DNA from: Micromonospora phytophila
Lineage (GTDB): Bacteria; Actinomycetota; Actinomycetes; Mycobacteriales; Micromonosporaceae
DNA: 64,000 nt
Direction of reading: 5' to 3'
Assembly (NCBI RefSeq): GCF_023656545.1
Contig: NZ_JAMOKF010000001.1
Span: 28,349 to 92,348 of the forward strand
The notes under the pieces were generated by a model. It was not told where the DNA came from. It saw only the letters and a program-made list of their open reading frames with translations, and ran no database searches. The translations under genes and the position numbers were made by a program. This document shows, piece after piece, positions 1 through 9,330 of the stretch; positions within the stretch are counted from its first letter, which is position 1, and every line of letters starts with the position of its first letter.

Positions 1-1206
1 TCAACGCCGCCGGAAGTGAAGCGGCAGGCTCTCGGGTCCGTGGATGGCGGTGGGCGGACGCCAGGTCCCGGGGCCGGCTATCGACGGCGGCGCCAGTTGG
101 CTGCTGAGCGCGATCAGCGACTCGGCCATCTCGACGCGGGCGGTCGGTGCCCCGATGCAGTAGTGCGCTCCACCGCCGAAGGTCAGGTGCGGCACCTGCC
201 GGTGGATCGTGATGTCGAAACGGTCGCCGTCGTCGACGGCGCGCGGGTCGCGGCTGGCGGCGTGCGTGCCGAGCAGCAGGAAGGTGCCTGCCGGGACGTG
301 GACACCGTGCAGGTCGAGGTCCTCGGCGGGGAACCGGAAGATCGTCGGTACCGCCGGCGCCCATCGCATGACCTCCTCCACGGCCTGTGGCGCGAGCTCC
401 GGGCGCTCTGCGAGCAGCCGCCACTGGTCGGGGTACTCGCTGAACGTCGCCAGCGCCTGACCGAGCTGGTTACGGGTGGTGTCGTGCGCGGCGAACACGA
501 GGGTCAGGGCGAGGTTGCGCAGTTCTTCGGTGCCGAGCCGGTCCCCGCTCTCCTCGGCGGCGATGAGCGCCGACAGGAGGTCGTCCCGCGGCTCGGCGCG
601 GCGCTGCTCGATCAGTGAGTCGACGTACGCCCGCAGCCCCACGACGGCGTCCTCCACCCGCGTACGCAGCTGCGGCAGGGTGAAGCTGTAGACCAGTCCG
701 ACATCTGTCGACCAGCGGCGGAACAACTCGTAGTCGGTTGGTGGGACGCCGAGCAGCGCGCACATCACCCGCACCGGCATCGGGTCGGCGAAATCTGCCA
801 TGAACTCGCACTCGCCCCGCTGGGCGATCGCCGCGGTCAGACTCGTCGCGGTGTCACGCATGAATGGCCGCAGGCCCTCGATCATCCGTGGCGAGAATGC
901 CTTGCTGACCAGTCGCCGCAGGCGCAGATGGTCAGCGCCTCGCTGGTGCAGGATCATCGGCACGAACCAGTCGTACAGCGGTCCGTCGGAAATGCCCATC
1001 AGCTCCAGGTAGCGCTCGCCGCTCTGCGCCAGCCGTGGGTCGCGGAGCAGTTGGTGCATCTCGGCATGGCGCAGCACGATGAGTCCCATCGGCGTCGTGG
1101 CACACCAGTTCGCCTCGCGTGCCGCGGCGACCGCGGGGGAGTCGAACCGAAAGTCCTGCGCGGTGATGTCGAGGAACGGAAGATCCACGGCGGGGGTCGT
1201 CGTCAT
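1..1206 (-). CDS. cytochrome P450
   Basis: Soluble haem-thiolate monooxygenase of about 401 residues, the usual size for bacterial class I P450s. Counted from the upstream GTG at 1212, the haem loop FGGGAHYCIG puts the Cys ligand at about residue 352, the K-helix ExxR is E280-R283, and the I-helix reads AAHDTT at 240-246. The usual AGxDT glycine is Ala there. I prefer the ATG at 1206 because AGGAG lies 5 bases upstream; the GTG at 1212 overlaps that ribosome binding site. The stop codon is the first three bases of the window. No ferredoxin or ferredoxin reductase gene is adjacent, so the redox partner is elsewhere. The substrate cannot be read from the sequence; the setting suggests a role in the neighbouring catabolic block. 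Confidence 0.95.
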   Translation of the reverse strand: MTTTPAVDLPFLDITAQDFRFDSPAVAAAREANWCATTPMGLIVLRHAEMHQLLRDPRLAQSGERYLELMGISDGPLYDWFVPMILHQRGADHLRLRRLVSKAFSPRMIEGLRPFMRDTATSLTAAIAQRGECEFMADFADPMPVRVMCALLGVPPTDYELFRRWSTDVGLVYSFTLPQLRTRVEDAVVGLRAYVDSLIEQRRAEPRDDLLSALIAAEESGDRLGTEELRNLALTLVFAAHDTTRNQLGQALATFSEYPDQWRLLAERPELAPQAVEEVMRWAPAVPTIFRFPAEDLDLHGVHVPAGTFLLLGTHAASRDPRAVDDGDRFDITIHRQVPHLTFGGGAHYCIGAPTARVEMAESLIALSSQLAPPSIAGPGTWRPPTAIHGPESLPLHFRRR

Positions 1207-1212
1207 CGTCAC

Positions 1213-1596
1213 TCCTGACCGAATGATCTAGGTACATGAATCGATGCCGTGGTCACGGTAGCCACACCACCCCCCTGCGCGACACCCCCTGTAATCAACA
1301 TCCCACGATGTGTCACCCCCGCTATTCGCACCGGATCACCGATCTTGCGCGCAACGGCTTGACGGGGCTTGCCGCTCGGCGACCTCTTCGGCGCCTCCTG
1401 AGGGGTCACGTCCTTGCCGCGCTCACACGCGGCCCTGCTCGGCTGGGGGCGGCGCAAAGGTCCTTGTTGTCGCCAAACTGGTCGTTTCAGAATGAGGACA
1501 CCGCGTCACCCGAGGGCGTGCGGCCCGGCCGCGCGCCCGCCGTGTCGGCTGCGAAACTTGCTGTCCGGTTGTCGGAGACGGTGATAGACAGCCTGA
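1213..1596. other. intergenic region between divergent P450 and isomerase-family genes
   Basis: About 380 bases between divergent genes. Reading frames here are high-GC shadows without ribosome binding sites. I see no copy of the ACCGAC-NN-GTCGGT palindrome found upstream of later genes, so the P450 is not obviously part of that regulon. Confidence 0.5.
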
Positions 1597-2388
1597 GTGG
1601 AAGAGACTCTGGAGTTCCCCGTTCTGCTGCGGCTGATCGACCAACGGTCGACCGCCTTCCGCGCCGCGGTCGCCTCCGCGCCCAGCCTCGACGTGCAGGT
1701 TCCGACCTGCCCCGAGTGGACGCTGTTCGATCTGGTGCAGCACCTGGGCGAGGGGCGCCGCTCCTGGGCCGCCACCGTCGCCGCAGGGCCTACCGCCTCG
1801 GCCAGGTCCGCATCGGAGGGCCCGGCTGCGCCTCGGGAGCGCGAGGCCCTGCTGGCCTGGTTGGCCGCATCGACGCAGCAGCTACTGCACGCATTGCGGG
1901 AGGCCGGCCCGGATCGCGGTTGTTGGACGTGGTGGGGTACGTCGCAGTCGCCGCGGACCTGCGGTGCCGTCGCCCGACACCAGCTCCAGGAGATCGCGGT
2001 GCACACCTACGACGCCCAGGTCACCCTGGGCGCCCCGCAGCCGCTGCCGGACCAGGTCGCACTCGACGGTGTCGAGGAGTTCCTGTCCACCTGCTGCACA
2101 ACGACGGCCGCCTGGCCGCACGAGCCCGCTGCCGTCGATTACCACGCCACCGAGGGCCGCTCCTGGCGCAACTGGCTCTCCGCCGACGGCGCACGGGCCG
2201 CCCGCCTGCCCACACCCGGCACAATGCCCGCCACCGCTGCCGTCGAGGACGCGGCCGACGCCTCCGCCCGAGGCACGGCCAGTGAGCTGGTCCTGGCCTT
2301 CTACGGCCGTGTTCCGGTGGACTCCCTGAAGCTCGACGGCGACCGACGTCTCTTCGACCTGCTCATAGCCTGGGAACCGGATGAGTAG
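1597..2388 (+). CDS. maleylpyruvate isomerase family (mycothiol-dependent) protein
   Basis: 263 residues. The N-terminal half matches the MDMPI_N/DinB-like four-helix fold of actinobacterial mycothiol-dependent enzymes: a helix with DQRSTAFRAAV, then VPTCPEWTLFDLVQHLGE, where the CPxW and the following QHLG are family hallmarks and the His is a likely metal ligand. The C-terminal region has the family's TASELVLAFYGRVP-type end. Members isomerise maleylpyruvate or transfer or hydrolyse mycothiol adducts; most have unknown substrates. The start is a GTG with only a weak upstream purine stretch. It is transcribed away from the P450. Ring cleavage as the role is an inference from context only. 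Confidence 0.85.
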   Translation: MEETLEFPVLLRLIDQRSTAFRAAVASAPSLDVQVPTCPEWTLFDLVQHLGEGRRSWAATVAAGPTASARSASEGPAAPREREALLAWLAASTQQLLHALREAGPDRGCWTWWGTSQSPRTCGAVARHQLQEIAVHTYDAQVTLGAPQPLPDQVALDGVEEFLSTCCTTTAAWPHEPAAVDYHATEGRSWRNWLSADGARAARLPTPGTMPATAAVEDAADASARGTASELVLAFYGRVPVDSLKLDGDRRLFDLLIAWEPDE

Positions 2389-2496
2389 GACGTGACGATG
2401 CGTGGCGCTTCAGCCCGGCGACGAGATGTAGATCTCACCCGTGGACGACGTCCCGGCCTCGGACGGCGCTTGCTTCCGTTGGGGTCCGAACGTAGC

Positions 2497-2524
2497 TTGA
2501 CATGACATACCGACCGGTCGGTAC
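2497..2524 (+). promoter_or_regulatory. promoter with TetR-type operator 1
   Basis: A consensus -35 box TTGACA (2497-2502) is followed by a perfect 16-bp palindrome TACCGACCGGTCGGTA (2508-2523). The palindrome fills the space where the spacer and -10 region should be, so a bound protein would block RNA polymerase. The same palindrome recurs at 4588-4605 and 9376-9393. The controlled gene starts at 2621. Confidence 0.8.
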
Positions 2525-2620
2525 GCCTAGCCCACGGGTGGCCACGTCGATCTGCGGTACGGGCTTGTCGCTGTGCACATTCAGGTTTCCGTCAACCGTG
2601 ACAATCGAGGGACCGCCGAG

Positions 2621-3634
2621 ATGAAGCGCATCAACCGTCAACTGCTCCTGGCTGCGCGTCCCATGGGGCTGCCCCGGTCAACCGACTGGGAGCTGCTCGA
2701 GGTGCCGGTCGACGAGCCGGGCGAGGATGAGTTCCTCGTGCAGGTGCTGTACCTCTCACTCGACCCGGCGATGCGCGGCTGGATGAACGCGGCCAGGTCG
2801 TACATTCGGCCGGTGGAGATCGGCGAGGTGATGCGCGCCGGTGCGGTGGGCCGGGTCATTTCCTCGCGGCACCCCGGGTTCGCGGTCGGCGACCACGTGT
2901 CCGGCGCGTTCGGCGTCCAGGAGTATTGCGTGTCGGACGGGCGCGACGTCACCATCGTGGACCCTGCGCTCGCACCGCTGCCGGTCTATCTCGGCGCCCT
3001 CGGCATGACCGGAATCACGGCCTACTTCGGCCTGCTCGACGTCGGCCGCCCGCAGCCTGGGCAGACCGTCGTGGTCTCCGCAGCGGCGGGCGCGGTCGGC
3101 AGTGTGGTCGGCCAGATCGCCAAGCTCCTGGGCTGTCGGGTCATCGGCATTGCCGGCGGCGAACACAAGTGCCGACTGGTGGTGGACGAGTTCGGGTTCG
3201 ATGCGGCGATCGACTATCGGTCCGAGGATGTGCAGAAGGCCCTACGCCAGCACGCCCCGGACGGGGTGGACGTGTTCTTCGACAACGTCGGCGGCGACAT
3301 CCTCGACGCGGTGCTGACCCGGCTGGCCCGAGGTGCGCGAATCGTCATCTGCGGTGCCATCTCCCAATACAACAACACCGAGCCGGTCAAGGGCCCGAGC
3401 AACTACATGTCGCTGCTTGTAAGCCGCGCCTCCATGACGGGGATGGTCGTTTTCGACTACGCCGACCGGTACTCCGAGGCCGTCGCGAAGCTGGCCGAGT
3501 GGTTGGCGGCCGGACAGCTGCGGTCGATGGAGGACGTGGTTCCCGGAGGGGTGAGCGCGTTTCCCGAGACGTTGCTCCGGCTGTTCCGCGGTGAGAACCT
3601 CGGCAAGCTGGTGCTCCAGGTCGCGGACGCGTAA
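2621..3634 (+). CDS. NADP-dependent MDR oxidoreductase (zinc-independent)
   Basis: 337 residues from the ATG at 2621, chosen over an in-frame GTG at 2573 because family members begin close to NRQLLLAARPMGLP and a GAGGGA stretch lies upstream. This is the leukotriene B4 dehydrogenase/CurA-like branch of medium-chain reductases, which reduce or oxidise alpha,beta-unsaturated carbonyls with NADP(H). The nucleotide-binding loop AAAGAVGS and the following SVVGQIAKLLG are clear. The catalytic and structural zinc cysteines are absent. It is probably cotranscribed with the SDR gene 3 bases downstream, and it sits just behind operator 1. It may saturate an enoyl intermediate; the substrate is unknown. 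Confidence 0.93.
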   Translation: MKRINRQLLLAARPMGLPRSTDWELLEVPVDEPGEDEFLVQVLYLSLDPAMRGWMNAARSYIRPVEIGEVMRAGAVGRVISSRHPGFAVGDHVSGAFGVQEYCVSDGRDVTIVDPALAPLPVYLGALGMTGITAYFGLLDVGRPQPGQTVVVSAAAGAVGSVVGQIAKLLGCRVIGIAGGEHKCRLVVDEFGFDAAIDYRSEDVQKALRQHAPDGVDVFFDNVGGDILDAVLTRLARGARIVICGAISQYNNTEPVKGPSNYMSLLVSRASMTGMVVFDYADRYSEAVAKLAEWLAAGQLRSMEDVVPGGVSAFPETLLRLFRGENLGKLVLQVADA

Positions 3635-3637
3635 GGG

Positions 3638-4429
3638 ATGCCAGTCATGGAACTGAGCGATGCCGGTGTCGTCGTTACCGGAGCCGGATCGGGAATCGGC
3701 GCGGCGCTCGCCCGCCGATTCGCCACTGCGGGGGCCAGGGTCGTGGTCAATGACCTGGACGCCGAGGCTGCCGCGAGGGTCGCCAAGGAGGTCGGGGGCA
3801 TTTCCGTGGCCGGCGACGCCAGCGCCGAGGAGAGCGTGGCCGCGCTGGTGACGGCCGCCCGGGCCCATCTCGGCGAGATCGACCTGTTCTGCGCGAACGC
3901 CGGGATCGAGCCGGGCGGCGGAGTGCACACCCCGGACGAGACGTGGGACCGGGTGTGGCAGGTGAACGTCATGGGGCACGTGCGGGCGGTTCGACACCTG
4001 CTCGGGCCCTGGCTGGCGCGGGGGCGGGGGCACCTGCTGGCCACCGTGTCCGCCGCCGGTCTGCTCACACACCTCGAGTCCGCGTCGTACTCGGTGACCA
4101 AGCACGGCGCGTTGGCCTTTGCCGAGTGGCTTTCGGCCAGCTACGGCGACAAGGGAGTGACGGTCCAAGTCATCTGCCCGCTGGGGGTGCGCACAGAGAT
4201 GTACGAGCGTACCGACCCGGCCGCCAAGGCGGTCCTCGCCGGCGAGGTCCTGGAGCCGGAGCAGGTCGCCGACGTGGTCATGGCGGGACTCGCGGACGGG
4301 CGATTCCTCATCCTGCCCCACCCCGAGGTGCAGGACCACTACGCCTTTCGAGCGACCCAGACCGACCGGTGGCTCCATGCCATGGGCCGCCTTCGTCGGC
4401 GCATCGACGAGGCCGCCGGCACCGGGTGA
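3638..4429 (+). CDS. SDR family NAD(P)-dependent oxidoreductase
   Basis: 263 residues, a classical short-chain dehydrogenase. The cofactor motif TGAGSGIG lies near residue 15, NAG in CANAGIE in the middle, and the catalytic Ser with YSVTK at about 150-154. The start is the ATG at 3638, three bases after the previous stop; an in-frame ATG at 3647 is a possible alternative. The tight spacing implies cotranslation with the MDR reductase, so the two may carry out consecutive redox steps on one intermediate. Confidence 0.93.
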   Translation: MPVMELSDAGVVVTGAGSGIGAALARRFATAGARVVVNDLDAEAAARVAKEVGGISVAGDASAEESVAALVTAARAHLGEIDLFCANAGIEPGGGVHTPDETWDRVWQVNVMGHVRAVRHLLGPWLARGRGHLLATVSAAGLLTHLESASYSVTKHGALAFAEWLSASYGDKGVTVQVICPLGVRTEMYERTDPAAKAVLAGEVLEPEQVADVVMAGLADGRFLILPHPEVQDHYAFRATQTDRWLHAMGRLRRRIDEAAGTG

Positions 4430-4587
4430 ACTGACCCGATCCCTCGTTGCCATCGGTGTTCGCAACCGCGTGAGGTGAACGCCAGCAAGCGATTGGGTGA
4501 GGCCGACAGGCAAGGCTCCGGCGGCGTGCGCCGCACCCGCTCGGGGAAGCGCTCGGGGGGTGACACCCACCCGCCGGGCGTGCCACC

Positions 4588-4605
4588 ATACCGACCAGTC
4601 GGTAT
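4588..4605 (+). promoter_or_regulatory. TetR-type operator 2 upstream of the molybdoenzyme
   Basis: ATACCGACCAGTCGGTAT has two perfect 8-base arms around a CA centre. It lies 20 bases upstream of the ATG at 4626, just before the GGAAGG ribosome binding site at 4612-4617. Its position argues against the longer reading of the downstream gene from 4497, which would place the operator inside the coding region. Confidence 0.8.
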
Positions 4606-4625
4606 CCCACCGGAAGGGGCCTGCG

Positions 4626-6845
4626 ATGGCGGCGACGACCGCGACGCGCACCGCGTACCGTACCTGTCCGCTCTGCGAGGCCACCTGCGGCCTGACCCTG
4701 ACCATCACCGGTGATCGGGTCACCCACGCACGCGGCGACCGCGACCACGTCTTCAGCCACGGCTTCGTCTGCCCGAAGGGAGCCGCGTTCCCGCAGCTCC
4801 TCGCCGACCCGGACCGCCTGCGCCGGCCGCTGCTGCGCGTTGACGGCACGCTGCGGGAGGTCGGCTGGGACGAGGCGTTCGCCGCCGTCGAGGCCGGACT
4901 CGCCGCCGCCCGGTCGGGCGGCCGGGACGCCGTCGCCGTCTACCTCGGCAACCCCAACGTGCACACCATGGCCGGCGGACTCCATGTCGGTCCCCTCGTC
5001 CGGGCGCTCGGCACCCGCAACGTCTACTCCGCCAGCACCGTCGACCAGATGCCCAAGCATGTCTCCTCGGGTTATCTCTACGGCGACCCGAACGCCATCC
5101 CGGTGCCCGACCTCGACCGCACCGACCTGCTCGTGCTGCTTGGCGCCAACCCCTTCGAGTCCAACGGCAGCCTCTGCACCGCCCCCGACTTTCCCGGCCG
5201 GCTGCGGGCGTTGCAGGCCCGCGGCGGTCGGTTCGTCGTCGTCGACCCCCGGCGCACCCGCACGGCCACCGCCGCCGACGAGCACCTACCCATCCGGCCC
5301 GGCACCGACGCGCTGCTGCTCTTCGCCGTCGTGCACACCCTCTTCGAGGAGGACCTCGTACGGCTCGGCCGGCTGGCGGAGTATGTCACCGGCCTCGACG
5401 ACGTCCGGGACCTGGCCGCGGCGTTCACCCCCGAGCGGGTGGCCGACCGGTGCGCGGTGTCCGCGCCGCGCATCCGCCAACTCGCCCACGAGCTTGCCGC
5501 CGCTTCCGCGGCCGCCGTCTACGGCCGCATCGGCACCTGCACCGTCGCGTTCGGCACGCTGACCAGCTGGCTGGTCGACGTGGTCAACGTGCTCACCGGT
5601 AACCTCGACCGGCCGGGCGGGGCGATGTTCCCCCTCGCCGCCCACCAGCGCACCCGCGCCGCCGGGCCCGGCAAGGGCTTCCGCACCGGACGTTGGACCA
5701 GCCGGGTGCGCCGCCTGCCGGAGGTCAAGAGCGAACTCCCGGTCGCCACGCTCGCCGACGAGATCGAGACACCGGGGGAGGGTCAGGTCCGGGCGTTGAT
5801 CACCATCGCCGGCAACCCCGTTCTCTCCACCGCCAACAGCCGGCGGCTGGACGGCGCCCTCGCCTCGCTCGATTTCATGGTCAGCGTCGACCCGTACCTG
5901 AACGAGACCACCCGGCACGCCGACGTGGTCCTGCCGCCGTCCGATGCCGCCCGCACCGGCCACTACGACTTCGCGTTCCTCACCCTGGCCGTTCGCAACG
6001 TCGCCAGCTACTCGCCTCCCGCCCTGCCGCCGGAACCCGACAGCCTCGACGAGTGCGACATCCTCGCCCGGCTCACCCTGATCGCCGCCGGACGGGGCGC
6101 CGGTGCCGACCCGGCGGAACTGCACGAGCACCTGCTCGGCCAGACGCTCGCCGACGCGGCCGAGACGCTGGGCCGGCCGGTGGCACAGCTACGCGCCCTG
6201 GTCGCCGGGGACCGGCCGGCCGAGCGCCTGCTCGACGCGCGGCTGCGGCTCGGCGCCTACGGCGACCAGTTCGGAGCGCGACCGGACGGCCTGTCCCTGA
6301 CCCGGCTCCTCGAGCACCCGCACGGCGTCGACCTCGGACCGCTGCAACCGCGGCTGCCGGAGGTGCTGCGCACGGCGAGCGGGACCATCGAGCTCTGCCC
6401 GCCGCCGATCGCCGCCGACGTGGCCCGGCTCCGCGAGGCGCGCGACGCGCCACCGGACGGATTCGTCCTCGTCGGCCGCCGGCACCTGCGGTCGAACAAC
6501 AGCTGGATGCACAACGTGCCCGCGCTGGTGAAGGGGCGCGACCGCTGCACCCTGCAGGTGCACCCAGAGGACGCGACCAGACTCGGGCTCGCCCCCGGGG
6601 ACGCCGCGCGGGTCTCCTCCCGGGTCGGGTCGGTCGTCGTCCCCGTCGAGCTGACCGCCGACACCATGCCGGGCGTGGTCAGCATGCCGCACGGGTGGGG
6701 ACACGACGTCCCGGGCACCCGCCAGTCGGTGGCCCGCGCGCACGCCGGCGTCAACAGCAATGTGCTCACCGACGAGACGGCCGTCGACCCGCTGTCGGGC
6801 AACGTCGTGCTCAACGGCATCCCGGTACGTGTCGAGCCCGCCTGA
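4626..6845 (+). CDS. molybdopterin-dependent oxidoreductase (DMSO reductase/formate dehydrogenase-like)
   Basis: 739 residues. An N-terminal [4Fe-4S] site is formed by C14, C17, C21 and C49 (CPLCEATC then FVCPKG), followed by the bis-MGD binding domains. The C-terminal molybdopterin dinucleotide-binding domain includes SNNSWMHN, VHPEDATRLGLAPGD and the closing NVLTDE region. There is no twin-arginine signal, so it should act in the cytoplasm. The region expected to carry the Mo ligand reads YSASTVDQMPKH and has no obvious Cys or Sec, so formate dehydrogenase activity should not be assumed. The ATG at 4626 has GGAAGG 8 bases upstream. It follows operator 2 and precedes its likely repressor gene by 54 bases. 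Confidence 0.92.
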   Translation: MAATTATRTAYRTCPLCEATCGLTLTITGDRVTHARGDRDHVFSHGFVCPKGAAFPQLLADPDRLRRPLLRVDGTLREVGWDEAFAAVEAGLAAARSGGRDAVAVYLGNPNVHTMAGGLHVGPLVRALGTRNVYSASTVDQMPKHVSSGYLYGDPNAIPVPDLDRTDLLVLLGANPFESNGSLCTAPDFPGRLRALQARGGRFVVVDPRRTRTATAADEHLPIRPGTDALLLFAVVHTLFEEDLVRLGRLAEYVTGLDDVRDLAAAFTPERVADRCAVSAPRIRQLAHELAAASAAAVYGRIGTCTVAFGTLTSWLVDVVNVLTGNLDRPGGAMFPLAAHQRTRAAGPGKGFRTGRWTSRVRRLPEVKSELPVATLADEIETPGEGQVRALITIAGNPVLSTANSRRLDGALASLDFMVSVDPYLNETTRHADVVLPPSDAARTGHYDFAFLTLAVRNVASYSPPALPPEPDSLDECDILARLTLIAAGRGAGADPAELHEHLLGQTLADAAETLGRPVAQLRALVAGDRPAERLLDARLRLGAYGDQFGARPDGLSLTRLLEHPHGVDLGPLQPRLPEVLRTASGTIELCPPPIAADVARLREARDAPPDGFVLVGRRHLRSNNSWMHNVPALVKGRDRCTLQVHPEDATRLGLAPGDAARVSSRVGSVVVPVELTADTMPGVVSMPHGWGHDVPGTRQSVARAHAGVNSNVLTDETAVDPLSGNVVLNGIPVRVEPA

Positions 6846-6899
6846 CGCGCGTACGCTTGCCCACCGGGCCGGCCGGCGGCCCGGAAGGGAAGGGCGACG

Positions 6900-7499
6900 G
6901 TGAGTCGTACGGTCGGCGGCGAGGCACTGCCGCAGCGGCTGCTGGCGGTCGCCACCCGGCTGTTCGCGGAGAAGGGCTTCGAGAAGACCTCGGTCCAGGA
7001 GATCGTCGAGGCGGCCGGGGTCACGAAGGGCGCGATGTACCACTACTTCGCCGCCAAGGACGACCTGCTCCAGGAGATCTACCAGCGGCTGCTGCGCATG
7101 CAGCGCGAACGCCTGGAGACCATCATGGCCAGCCCGCAGCCGGTGGCGCGGCGCCTGCACGCCGCCGCCGCCGACGTGGTGGTCACCGCGATCGCCAACC
7201 TCGACGACGCCACCATCTTCCTGCAGTCGATGCACCTGCTCACCGCCGACCGCCAGCGCGCGGTGCGGGCGGCCCGCCGCGAGTATCACGAGCGCTTCCG
7301 CTCGCTGGTCGAGAAGGGGCAGCGCGCCGGAACGTTCCGTCCCGACGTGCCGGCCGAGCTGGTGGTGGACTACTTCTTCGGCGCGGTGCACCACCTCGGC
7401 GCGTGGTTCCGCAGCGACGGCCGGCTCACCCCGGAGCAGGTCGGCGACCACTTCGCCGACCTGCTCCTGGCCTCGCTGCGTCCCGAACCGGCCCGCTGA
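6900..7499 (+). CDS. TetR family transcriptional regulator (candidate regulon repressor)
   Basis: 199 residues from a GTG with GGAAGGG upstream. The N-terminal helix-turn-helix is canonical: ATRLFAEKGFEKTSVQEI, then AGVTKGAMYHYFAAKDDL. The C-terminal ligand domain resembles FadR/AcrR-like regulators and has no recognisable effector signature. It lies in the same transcription unit as the molybdoenzyme, downstream of operator 2, so it probably represses itself and the three operator-bearing promoters. That link is inferred from position and operator type. A GC-rich inverted repeat (about 6860-6882) lies between the two genes. Confidence 0.93.
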   Translation: MSRTVGGEALPQRLLAVATRLFAEKGFEKTSVQEIVEAAGVTKGAMYHYFAAKDDLLQEIYQRLLRMQRERLETIMASPQPVARRLHAAAADVVVTAIANLDDATIFLQSMHLLTADRQRAVRAARREYHERFRSLVEKGQRAGTFRPDVPAELVVDYFFGAVHHLGAWFRSDGRLTPEQVGDHFADLLLASLRPEPAR

Positions 7500-7676
7500 C
7501 CGGTGGTCGCCAGGTGACAGCCGGAGGCGTTACTGCATGGCGGCACGGTACGGCGTTTCCGGGGCATGCCACGCAGGCACAGATTCGTAGCTCGCCGTGA
7601 CGGCCGACGGACACGCCGGTCGGTTCGTGAGCCGGGTCGAGCCGCGGCCTCGACCTCGTCGCTGTGGCGGAAGACC

Positions 7677-9200
7677 TCAGAAGAGCGCGGCGAGGAGCTT
7701 CGTCCGGGTGTCCGCGGGGTCGACCACGTCGTCGAGTTCGAAGCTCGCGGCGGCGGAGAGCGCCTTGCCGCGGGCGTAGGCGAGCGCCACCAGCTCGTCG
7801 TACCGGCGCTGGCGCTCGGCGTCGTCGGCGATGGCCGCCAGCTCCCGGCGGTGCGCCAGCCGCACCGCCCCCTCCAGACCCATCGCGCCGACCTCGGCGG
7901 TCGGCCAGGCGAGGGTGAGGCGGGACTCGTGGAAGCTTCCGCCGGCCATCGCCATGGCGCCGAGGCCGTACGCCTTACGCAGCACCACCGTCACCAGTGG
8001 GGTGCGCAGCGACGCGCCGGCAGTGAAGAGTTCCCCGACCGCCCGCACCAGCCCGGTTCGCTCCGCGTCCGGACCCACCATGATCCCCGGGGTGTCACAG
8101 AGGCTCACCAGGGGCAGGCCGAGGCGGTCGCAGAGCCGCAGGAAATGGGTCGCCTTGCCGGCGGCGGTGGCGTCGATCGCGCCGGCCCGGTGCAGCGGGT
8201 TGTTGGCGATCACGCCGATCGGATGCCCGTCGAGGCGGGCGAATGCGGTCACCAGGGACCGACCGTGCCGCTCCCGGAGTTCGAGCATCGAATCCACGTC
8301 GAACAGCAGGCGCATGACCCCGCGTACGTCGTAGGCGCGGCGCCGGTTCTCCGGCATGACGCGGCGCAGGCGGCGCTGGTCCTCGTGGCTTCCGTTCACC
8401 GGTTGCCGGTTCGCGTAGCCGAGCACTAGCCGGGCCAGGCGCACGGCGTCGGCGTCGTCCGCCGCGCGGATGTCCACGGCGCCGCTGGCCAGGTGCACCT
8501 CGAGCGGGCCGACGTCCTGCGGTGCGACCGTGCCCAGCCCGGCCGCCTCCACCATCGCCGGTCCGCCCATGCCGATGCTGGCGCCCGCGACGCCGATGGT
8601 GACGTCGCACGTGCCCAGCAGCGCCGCGTTGCCGGCGAAGCAGAAGCCGGCCGCGATCCCGACCCGCAGCGAGCGCAGCCGAGCCAGCGACGCGAAGGTC
8701 GTCAGCTCCAGGCCCGCCACGGTCGGATGGTCGGTGTCGCTGGGGCGGCCGCCGCCACCTTCGGTGAAGATGACGACGGGCAAGTCCTCCCGCGCGGCGA
8801 TCTCGAAGAGCCGGTCGGTCTTGCGGTGACCGGTCAGCCCCTGGGTGCCGGCGAGCACGGTGTAGTCGTACGCGACCGCGCCGACGCGGGCACCGCCGAC
8901 CCGGCCGACCCCGACGATCACGCCGTCGGCGGGGGTCGCCTCGGTGAGTTCCGCGAGCGGCCGGCGGGAGCGCTGCGCCGCCACGGCCAGGCCGCCGTAC
9001 TCCAGCCAGGTGCCCTCGTCGAGCAGGTCGGCGAGGTTCTCCCGTACGGTGCGCCGCCCCGCCGCGTGTCGTCTCGCCGTCGCGTCGGCGCGGGCCGGGT
9101 CGAGCAGCCCGGCCCGGCGCTCCAGCACCTCGGCCAGCTCGGCCGGGACCGGGTCTCCGCCCGTGGGAACCTCCCCGGTGGACGGCTCGTCACCGCTCAC
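7677..9200 (-). CDS. acyl-CoA carboxylase carboxyltransferase (beta) subunit
   Basis: About 507 residues, the size of PccB/AccD-type carboxyltransferases with fused N and C crotonase-like domains. The acyl-CoA and biotin pocket regions are visible: FTEGGGGRP, CFAGNAALLGTCDV, ASIGMGGPAMVEAAG, NPLHRAGAID, LVSLCDTPG and GLGAMAMAGGSF. It transfers CO2 from carboxybiotin to an acyl-CoA. The GTG at 9200 is preferred because GGGAG lies 8 bases upstream; the GTG at 9209 overlaps it. No biotin carboxylase alpha subunit is present in the window. It is divergent from the ligase gene, and operator 3 lies in the shared intergenic space. It diverges somewhat from typical PccB, so the substrate is open. Confidence 0.88.
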   Translation of the reverse strand: MSGDEPSTGEVPTGGDPVPAELAEVLERRAGLLDPARADATARRHAAGRRTVRENLADLLDEGTWLEYGGLAVAAQRSRRPLAELTEATPADGVIVGVGRVGGARVGAVAYDYTVLAGTQGLTGHRKTDRLFEIAAREDLPVVIFTEGGGGRPSDTDHPTVAGLELTTFASLARLRSLRVGIAAGFCFAGNAALLGTCDVTIGVAGASIGMGGPAMVEAAGLGTVAPQDVGPLEVHLASGAVDIRAADDADAVRLARLVLGYANRQPVNGSHEDQRRLRRVMPENRRRAYDVRGVMRLLFDVDSMLELRERHGRSLVTAFARLDGHPIGVIANNPLHRAGAIDATAAGKATHFLRLCDRLGLPLVSLCDTPGIMVGPDAERTGLVRAVGELFTAGASLRTPLVTVVLRKAYGLGAMAMAGGSFHESRLTLAWPTAEVGAMGLEGAVRLAHRRELAAIADDAERQRRYDELVALAYARGKALSAAASFELDDVVDPADTRTKLLAALF

Positions 9201-9330
9201 GTCGCACACTCCCGTCGGCTCGCCTCATCGCGCGGGCCGACCGGATCGCCTGGCTGTCCCGAGAGTCCCGCGGCCGATGCAGGTACTCCACCTCGCGGGT
9301 TCGGTTCGAGGTCCCACACCTGTCTGCCCA

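Noticed and set aside
3242..4849. 535-codon minus-strand frame opposite the SDR gene
   Set aside because: Shadow composition, antisense to clear MDR, SDR and molybdoenzyme coding sequence, no family motif.
4626..6845. Annotation as formate dehydrogenase
   Set aside because: The [4Fe-4S] and bis-MGD folds are clear, but no Cys or Sec ligand typical of formate dehydrogenase is evident, so only the superfamily is stated.
5693..7600. 635-codon plus-strand reading frame across the molybdoenzyme and tetR genes
   Set aside because: It is an Arg/Pro/Gly-rich shadow in another frame of two well-supported genes and has no ribosome binding site.
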